From Riptortus pedestris (Eukaryota > Arthropoda > Insecta > Hemiptera > Alydidae), in contig CM032228.1 of NCBI GenBank assembly GCA_019009955.1, forward strand, positions 226,488,501 to 226,552,500: 64,000 nt of DNA, read 5' to 3'. A program made the translations under genes and the position numbers. Under the pieces are notes generated by a model. That model searched no databases. It saw nothing but the letters and a program-made list of their open reading frames with translations, and was not told the DNA's origin. Of this stretch, positions 57,801 to 64,000 are shown in pieces. Each line of letters opens with the position of its first letter. Positions within the stretch are counted from its first letter, which is position 1.

Positions 57801-60800
57801 TACTAGGGTCCGAGAAAATTTGTCTTTCATTTATTCTTGAAACTGTGGGTATACACAACCCCTAACACCATTATCTCACCCTTGCTTATGTATAGGTGCT
57901 AGGTGGTACTCTTGGCACTGAAATTGAAAGAGTTGAATGGATAATAGCCTCAAAATGGGATAGTGACTTAGGTTTCTGTGGATGGAAGGCTATAGAAAAA
58001 ATTTAAGAAATGAAACAAAGGCTGATGGGTGGGATATGCAACAAGAAGGTAACCCCTAAACACTGGGCTCAAAGGAGCAATATTTTCTTTCTGTAAAATT
58101 CTTTATTTTTTTTTTTTATTGATCTTTGCTTAGGTTTGCCCTTACTACTTTATCTTGTGACCAGTCTGGATAATGAGGTAGTTGAGAAACTACTTGAATT
58201 AAGATATAGAAGAATTCTGAGAGATATAGCTTTGGTGGCTTTCCTCAATAGCTATTCTCTTTTATTGGCCTGGTCCCTCTATAGAATTCTGTCTCTCTCG
58301 TATCATAAGTCTATTATTTTTTTTTCTATCATTTTGATTTGACTTTCCTCATCATTGAGTATACATTTTCTTAGAGCTGCAATATGTTCTATTGAACAGG
58401 AAGAGGAACCTGATTTGCCACAGGAATGCATGCTGTGGTTTCCTGCCAGTGGTAGCCTTTCCTTTGTGGAGTATGATCAGAATTTTACCTAAAGTCTGTG
58501 ATTAATGCCTATTAAAAACTGATGCATCTGGACATAGTTTCATCTAATCATTTTTATACTCCTGATTAAATGTGCATTCTTTCTTCTTATTGGTTTATTT
58601 ACGGAGCTTCATTACCATGTGTATTTTACTTGATTTTGCAGATACGAAAATCACTTAAGAGGAAACACACAATTCCATTCTACAAAGTAAGATATAAGCC
58701 ATTTTTTGTTAAACCAGATATAGATTCACTTGTTGAAGAAGAAGAAACCCAGCCTGGTTTACTTGAATTGACAATTGTTGAAGCTACTCGGCTAACTTCA
58801 TCTGCAGGACCTATATTTTGCAATGTTGCCATTGGTATGTATCAATTTTTTTAATATGGGAGCTGTTTAGAAAGTTAATTATGTTTCAGCCTAGCATAGT
58901 GGGTGAGGCTAGAGCCACTATCTTTGTGCTTACTCTCATCCCATCCCATACATTTATCCTGCACTCTTGCTGCTCCTTCTTTTCTCACAGTTAATTCTTT
59001 GAAATGTGTTTGTGTAATATATGCAATGGACATTTGAAGGCATAGCTTTGATTGATTAAATTTATTTATGTTGAGTAACTTGTTCATTTAACACATATAA
59101 TTAAAAAAATGAACCCCTCTTCAATGAAATGTCTCCTAGGTTGGCGTCCCAGGATCTTTTATTGCAGTAATGCAAGCTGAATTTCATTAATTATGATTTC
59201 ATATTACAATCACTTTTTTTGTAATATTAATTCTTTCAGGCACTGTAGGATACTTTTGTTTTAGAAGTTTTTCTATGAATTTTTCTGTTATTTCAGACAG
59301 TACAGCTTGGATTGAATTGACACACTCAGGCTCAGCTAGCTATTTAACTGTTGATGTTACTGTTACTAAACAGCCTGGTCCGAATTTTGGAGTTAGTTTC
59401 AAACAAGAATTTATATCAGATAAATATCAGGTATGTCTGCTGTTATTTTTATCTTATTATTATTTTAACTATGCCTGCGTACGGAGTACTATATATTTTC
59501 TAAAACTGTCAATGTAGTTGAATAATTTCATCAAGTTACAATAAGTAATTTTCTGCTGATTGTAGTGGTAAAATATTTGGTTTGTACTTTTGTGTAGTGA
59601 GCTTGAGCATTGCCATAATGGAGGAATCAGTTTTCCAATGTTGAATTGGGTGTGAGTTCTTCAGAGAATAATGACTTTAGGCAGTTGATTTTCATTGTAT
59701 TACTAAAATGTAACTGTATATGCAACTATCATTTAATTCTTGTCAGGGGCCCGGTTAGCCATGTGAGTTAAAGCGTTGGCCTTTATCTCATATGGTAATC
59801 CTAGAGTGGCGAGTTCGATTCTTGCCTGGGCAAAGGAAATTATTTAGTGACGAAATTCATTAAATAACATCCTAAAATCCCACCCTGGCTAGAAAAGGGT
59901 GGTAACCTGTAGATAACCCGTCCCAATTAGCCTGAGTTGCAAAAAGTGGATGTTAATAAATAATAATAATAATAATTCTTGTCAGATCATACATAATAGT
60001 ACAGTCAAGTCTCTTGCCTGTCACAGTATTGTTGTTGTGAAACTGTCCCTTATCACATACTATAAAGATCACCCGGCACTGTCACATGACATCACTTCTG
60101 TTCTTCAGTCAGTCTGTCAGAGAAAGCATAGGTTTCTTCTTGGGCAAATGTTCTTGCAGAATCAAACTAATTGGTAGTGGAGGCATCGTCTATTTCTTTG
60201 AAGACTCCTGTCAAGGCTCTTCTATCCTTATGAAGACTTTTTCTCACAGCAGTATCGTTTTTCTCCATAACTTACATTCATGTCCCCACCCTTAAGTATC
60301 TTCCAGAGAAAAATTTCCCTTTCGGAATTCTCAGTCTACCTAATATAGCCCTCCTAAGTGAAGAATTATTACCTAGTAGAAGTATAATTTCTGCGGTTTG
60401 AACCACATGCAATTTTAACACACAGCAACCTGTACTGTACTAAGCCTGAGTATCAATAGTGCAGCATCAATAGTTTTTAATGTAGTTATCTCAGTTTGTG
60501 ACCACGATTGCTTAACAAACATTCCACACCTTTACTGACCATGAATAACTGAGTCAAAAGGCCCAGGAGGGCAGCTATTGGTCAAGTACAACATGTCTCA
60601 AGCAGACAACAAAAAGCAGTGTCCTGCAACTCATGGTTATATCATTTTGTAAAACTTTCCTAGTATCCTTTATACTTCACTGTCACCTATGACAAGACTT
60701 TTTTTTTTCTATAAAACTTAAGACTTTCATTCATTCATGAAATGTTTCAGTGATTCTGAGTTGATCGTTTCCTGTTCTACTCTTTTTATATTCACCTTTT

Positions 60801-63101
60801 ATTTTCCTATTAATTTTTTCCCTTGGTTTTTATTTCTGCCCGTCTAGCAAAAATAATATTTGCATAATTCCTCTGATCGAACATAACTGATAATCTTAAA
60901 AAGGCAACATATTTATATATTATAAGATCAAAAATTTATTTAAATCATAACATTTCATTAAATTTTAATTTTAGGATTTTTCTTTTTTTTTTTGTAACTA
61001 GCTCCTCAAAGTGAAGGTTATAAAATCAAGAGGTGATGCAAAAATCACTGCTTCCATTATTCTTTTTCTGTTTAAACAGCTTCTTACAATTCTTATTACC
61101 ATCTGTTATAATAAAGTAATGAACTTTAACTGTACATCACATATTGACTAACTGCCGATGTAGAGACAATTTAGACATTCCACATAACTTAGAGGAACTT
61201 TTGTCATCCTAATTGGCCTTGTATTATATTAATAATATATAAATTAAGCATTCCATTGATTAAATTATATGTTAATGGCATTTGATTTTTTACAATTTTC
61301 TGTTAGGTTGGTGTTGTTGTTGAAAGCATAACAAACTCACTTTGCCAAGATCTAAAGCCAGGTGACATTGTGGTCATGGTTGAAGGGAAAAACATCCAGT
61401 CATTGACAACTTTGAATAAAATTATCAAACATGCCCAGTCTAAGGTAACATTCAGAGTTGAAAGAAAATTGAAATCTGTTCCTGTCAATGATGAAAAATG
61501 TAATCAGGTAATTTATCACTTATAGTCTTAACTATGAAGTTCTATGATTTCTTGTAGATTAGATTAATTTATATTTAATAAAACAAAATTTAATTATCGG
61601 CCTCCTCCTCGGCTATTTGCTCCAGTGGTCTCCTCGCCATGTGTAATGGTAGCCTTTCTCAGGCTACTAATCACTGGCACTGATAGTTTGGTTTGGTCGT
61701 AGTCCAGGGACTATTTGGTCCATATAGGTCGCAGTCTGGGGACTATATGGTCTACATTGGTCACAGTCTGGGGACTATGCTCCATATGGGTCACAGTCCA
61801 GGATCTATATGGTACAAATAGGTTGCAGTCTGGGGACTATATGGTCTATATGGGTCACAGTCTGAGCACTGTATGGTCTATATAGGTCACTGCCCGGGGA
61901 GTATATGGTCTATATAGGTCGCATTCAGGGGATTATGTGGTCCATATAGGTCACAGTCCAGGATCTATATGGTACATATAGGTTGCAGCCTGGGGACTAT
62001 ATGGTCTATATAGGTAACAGTCTGGGGACTATATTGTCCACCAATAATTTGCACTATTAAGCATGACAAAGAGACTGTTGGATGAAACAGCCAGAGTGTA
62101 GGAGAACAATATCCTGCCCAGTAAGGTAGTTTATGAAACCATATAATTTAATTATCGTTTTGACAGATTATTCAGTCTTTGGTATTATTATGATTTTAAT
62201 TATTATTGTTTTCACTTATCTTGTTATGCTCTTTATATGTTAATCTGCATTTGAGAATTTGTTATTAATATTTTTTAATGTCAGTTTTTTCCTTGTATAA
62301 CTATTTGCAAGGTATTTTACCTTTCTGTCAAAAGACTTGTCAAGTTTTAGGCAAAATTTTTAAAAAGTGAAATACACCTCTTTAATTGTCAGGTTAATGT
62401 TTTAATAATAGAATAAGGGGGTTTCTTAACAGATTGCCTCTAGTGTTGAATTACAGGTAAATTGTATTTTAAGAGTCTTAAAATATTTAAGAGGTGGTAT
62501 TGCTATTACAACATTTTTTTTTTTACTATTATTTCTATTTGGTTCCAATGTAGAACTTGAACCTAGGCTCCAAACTACCTATGCCACTTCAAAACAACTA
62601 CTACAAATTGAATCTTTCCTATTGAGCTAGTTATCACTCAATTTGTAGCATAGTTTTTGTTATAGAGTACCAAAAGGCTGCCAATTTCTGTTATAAAAGT
62701 ATTTACTGACAGAATAATTAATCTATTTCAAAAATAAAATGTCCACACTTAATAGGATTATCCTATTGTAGGTCCCATAAATTTATCTAATTAATTTCCC
62801 TCAGTTGCTATGACTGATTTAGGGGAATGTGTTTGGAGAGGTTGGCTTAAAGAACTGAGAAGAAATTTCAAATTGATTGCCACTTAAATCTGTGGCAGTG
62901 TACTTGTTGAAAGCAATGAAGCCTGGAAACATTAAAAAATATGTTCTCTTATATAAGAAATATAAACATTTACTGGTTTATTTTAATCATAAGTTTAAAG
63001 TAAAATGTTTATTGTTCAGGTTGAGTCATTTGGACTTAGAAATCGAGGACCTGGTGGTGACAAAACTGATAGTGACAGCAGTAATCCCCCATCATTATCA
63101 G
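51867..63101 (+). CDS. PDZD8: PDZ domain-containing protein 8 (PDZD8), N-terminal eight exons, partial
   Basis: Exons: 51867-52031, 52110-52295, 53730-53922, 56440-56597, 58642-58834, 59297-59430, 61307-61507, 63020-63101. GT-AG borders and continuous phases give about 437 residues, and the gene runs off the window. Known: PDZD8 is an ER protein at contacts with mitochondria and endolysosomes; its SMP domain transfers lipids. Seen: an N-terminal hydrophobic anchor of about 28 residues (MGFLVIVLFLMVFSFVLGIA...), a proline-rich link, an SMP domain in exons 2-4 (VNALLQFLFQECRNT, ELEELLTRTTTGKLFENI, LRDLDLGGHLPAI), and a PDZ domain in exons 6-7 with carboxylate loop PGPNFGVSF and DLKPGDIVVMVEGKNI. 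The C1 and C-terminal parts of the family lie beyond the edge. The first intron is only 78 bp with a weak acceptor (ttataag), so that border is the least certain. Confidence 0.9.
53395..53565 (+). mobile_element. tRNA-Leu-derived SINE, diverged
   Basis: ggtaaacctggagttgtgtttgattctcac is the B-box region. It is followed by ctagctagaaaaaggtggtatataacccatcccaattagcc and agcataaagtgggtgttgataaataataaa. An older copy in PDZD8 intron 2. Confidence 0.7.
55244..56134 (+). mobile_element. Non-autonomous Helitron, 891 bp
   Basis: The 5' end is A|TCTAATATATAAAATTTCC, followed by the block gttaccgtactcctccgaaacggc. The 3' end is hairpin GGCAA-tacaatgt-TTGCC, then GGGTTACCTAG|T. Inserted between A and T. 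No Rep-helicase; the only open frame is short. It is a different family from the 42039 element, with different ends. An internal segment near 55750-55850 resembles 5S rRNA. Lies in PDZD8 intron 3. Confidence 0.88.
56811..57800 (-). pseudogene. Tc1/mariner-type transposase relic (DD34E)
   Basis: The left terminus cactgccagtcaaaagtttgagaccactt, after TA, is a typical Tc1 inverted-repeat end. The minus strand holds transposase pieces in order: DKSKFHVF (first catalytic Asp region) and TVEHGGRSVFWRYFS near 57460-57570, QQDNNPKYS (second Asp) near 57295, and SPDLSPKELL (Glu block) near 57190. Known: cut-and-paste transposase using a DDE triad. Stops and frameshifts separate the pieces, and the right inverted repeat was not found. 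In PDZD8 intron 4. Confidence 0.85.
59747..59973 (+). mobile_element. tRNA-Leu-derived SINE, full length with target-site duplication
   Basis: 227 bp flanked by the perfect 12-bp repeat AATTCTTGTCAG (59735-59746 and 59974-59985). The head has A box ggttagccatgtgagttaaagcg and B box gagttcgattc. With the CTTAATC loop of sister copies and a long variable arm, it is closest to a class II tRNA-Leu(UAA). The body is ctggctagaaaagggtggtaacctgtagataaccc; the tail is (AAT)n. Known: transcribed by pol III and moved by a LINE partner. In PDZD8 intron 6. Confidence 0.92.
61694..62040. repeat. Minisatellite, ~33-bp units
   Basis: About ten degenerate copies of a unit like ctatatggtctatataggtcacagtctgggga. 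Alternating variants (ccaggatctatatggtac) recur at a larger interval of about 170 bp, so there is higher-order structure. In PDZD8 intron 7. Confidence 0.9.
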
Positions 63102-63587
63102 GTAATATATCTAGGCACTATTGATATCTATCATAGCAGGTCTGATAAATTGATTAAAGAATATGAGCTAAGAAATAGCATGAAAATTTTATCTAATCTG
63201 CTATGGTTACCTATATAAAGTCGTATTTCATATTATTATCTCTATATACAAATTTAATTTTGATTGAAATTGGCAAGCAGTGACTCAAAATAAACCAACA
63301 TATATTTTACAATGATTGGTAATCTTTTATTTTTGTTTGTTGGCCTTAATTAATTTTGAATTGATCTTAAATATATCAAACTAAAGAATTTGGAAATTAA
63401 AGAATTGTCTTTGATGGCTTGTAATGTTTCTCTGGTTATTGAGTACTTTTCAATATTTGACATTATGTGCTGGGTTCATAACCTGCGTTTACAGGAGCAT
63501 CCCTCCTCCCAAGTGTGCAATGTGGTAGCCATTAAATGGCATGTACATTGTGGGAAGCCAGCACTGCAGTCCAGGTCCCTCAAACAC

Positions 63588-63713
63588 TTTTACCGGATTT
63601 CCCATAAGTGAAATCAGCTATTGAGGTTTTACGCATGACACGATTTTTGGAAAACATTTTCAAATGTCCATCGATCCTAACTTGTAGATAACGAAAATGA
63701 GATCCATTATCAA

Positions 63714-63748
<35 letters not shown>

Positions 63749-64000
63749 GTCTGTTAACACTCTGGCGTTCACAATTTTGGTTTGATTGTTACCAAACTCG
63801 ATATTTAAATGTTTTATGTAAAAATAAAAATCAAGTTCGTTAGCGACTGAAATCAGGCCAGAAGAGGGGGGGGGGGTAGAGGGAGGAGGAATTTCATAAA
63901 TGCAAAATATATCAGTTATTATACGAGGGATTGAAAAATTGTATAGAACCAATCCTATTGCAAATTTGATTATTTATAAATGTTGTTACATATATTTTCT
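63588..64000 (-). mobile_element. TA-core element, cut by the window edge
   Basis: TTTTACCGGATTTCCCATAAGTG, catcgatcctaacttgtagataacg, a TA tract at about 63722-63748, tgtctgttaacactctggcg, then the body to the edge. In PDZD8 intron 8. Confidence 0.8.

Noticed and set aside
58885..58950. A-box-like cctagcatagtgggtgaggc
   Set aside because: No B box and no tRNA fold; chance similarity cannot be excluded.
61694..62040. CRISPR-like array
   Set aside because: Repeats are degenerate with no unique spacers, and the genome is eukaryotic; it is a minisatellite.

Overview
The window is nuclear DNA of an animal, most likely an arthropod and probably an insect. The genes have many introns with GT-AG borders, the sequence is AT-rich, and transposable elements fill most of the space between exons. 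I cannot name the species from sequence alone.

Three protein-coding genes lie on the + strand. (1) About 872-2700 holds the last two visible coding exons and the 3' UTR of a BET bromodomain gene (fs(1)h/BRD4 type), recognised by its C-terminal P-TEFb-binding motif. (2) 19148-39191 is a complete 11-exon adenylate kinase 8 gene of 485 codons. Both of its kinase P-loops have lost the catalytic lysine. (3) From 51867 to the right edge are the first eight exons of PDZD8, an ER membrane-contact-site lipid-transfer protein with a membrane anchor, an SMP domain and a PDZ domain. A complete-looking SRP (7SL) RNA lies in AK8 intron 5, at about 28613-28917 on the same strand.

The rest is mostly repeats. 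The dominant family is an element of about 0.7-1.5 kb with fixed ends and an internal (TA)n tract, here called the TA-core element. One end starts AAAAGTCCGTCACGCAGG; the other is a hairpin followed by CTGCTAAAA. It looks like a Helentron/HINE-type non-autonomous element, and about twenty whole or partial copies are present. Its TA tract serves as a landing site for other elements. A 5.6-kb Helitron with a decayed Rep-helicase gene (42039-47613), shorter Helitrons of a second family that carry internal ~298-bp tandem repeats, and a tRNA-Leu-like SINE all sit inside TA tracts. Also present are a decayed Gypsy-type LTR retrotransposon with a SAP-domain Gag (13441-18432), several non-LTR fragments, a Tc1 transposase relic, a second non-autonomous Helitron (55244-56134), a foldback MITE and a minisatellite.

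The three genes share no evident pathway: transcription elongation, a probably ciliary kinase-like protein, and ER contact-site lipid transfer. Their common feature is heavy transposon loading of introns and flanks.
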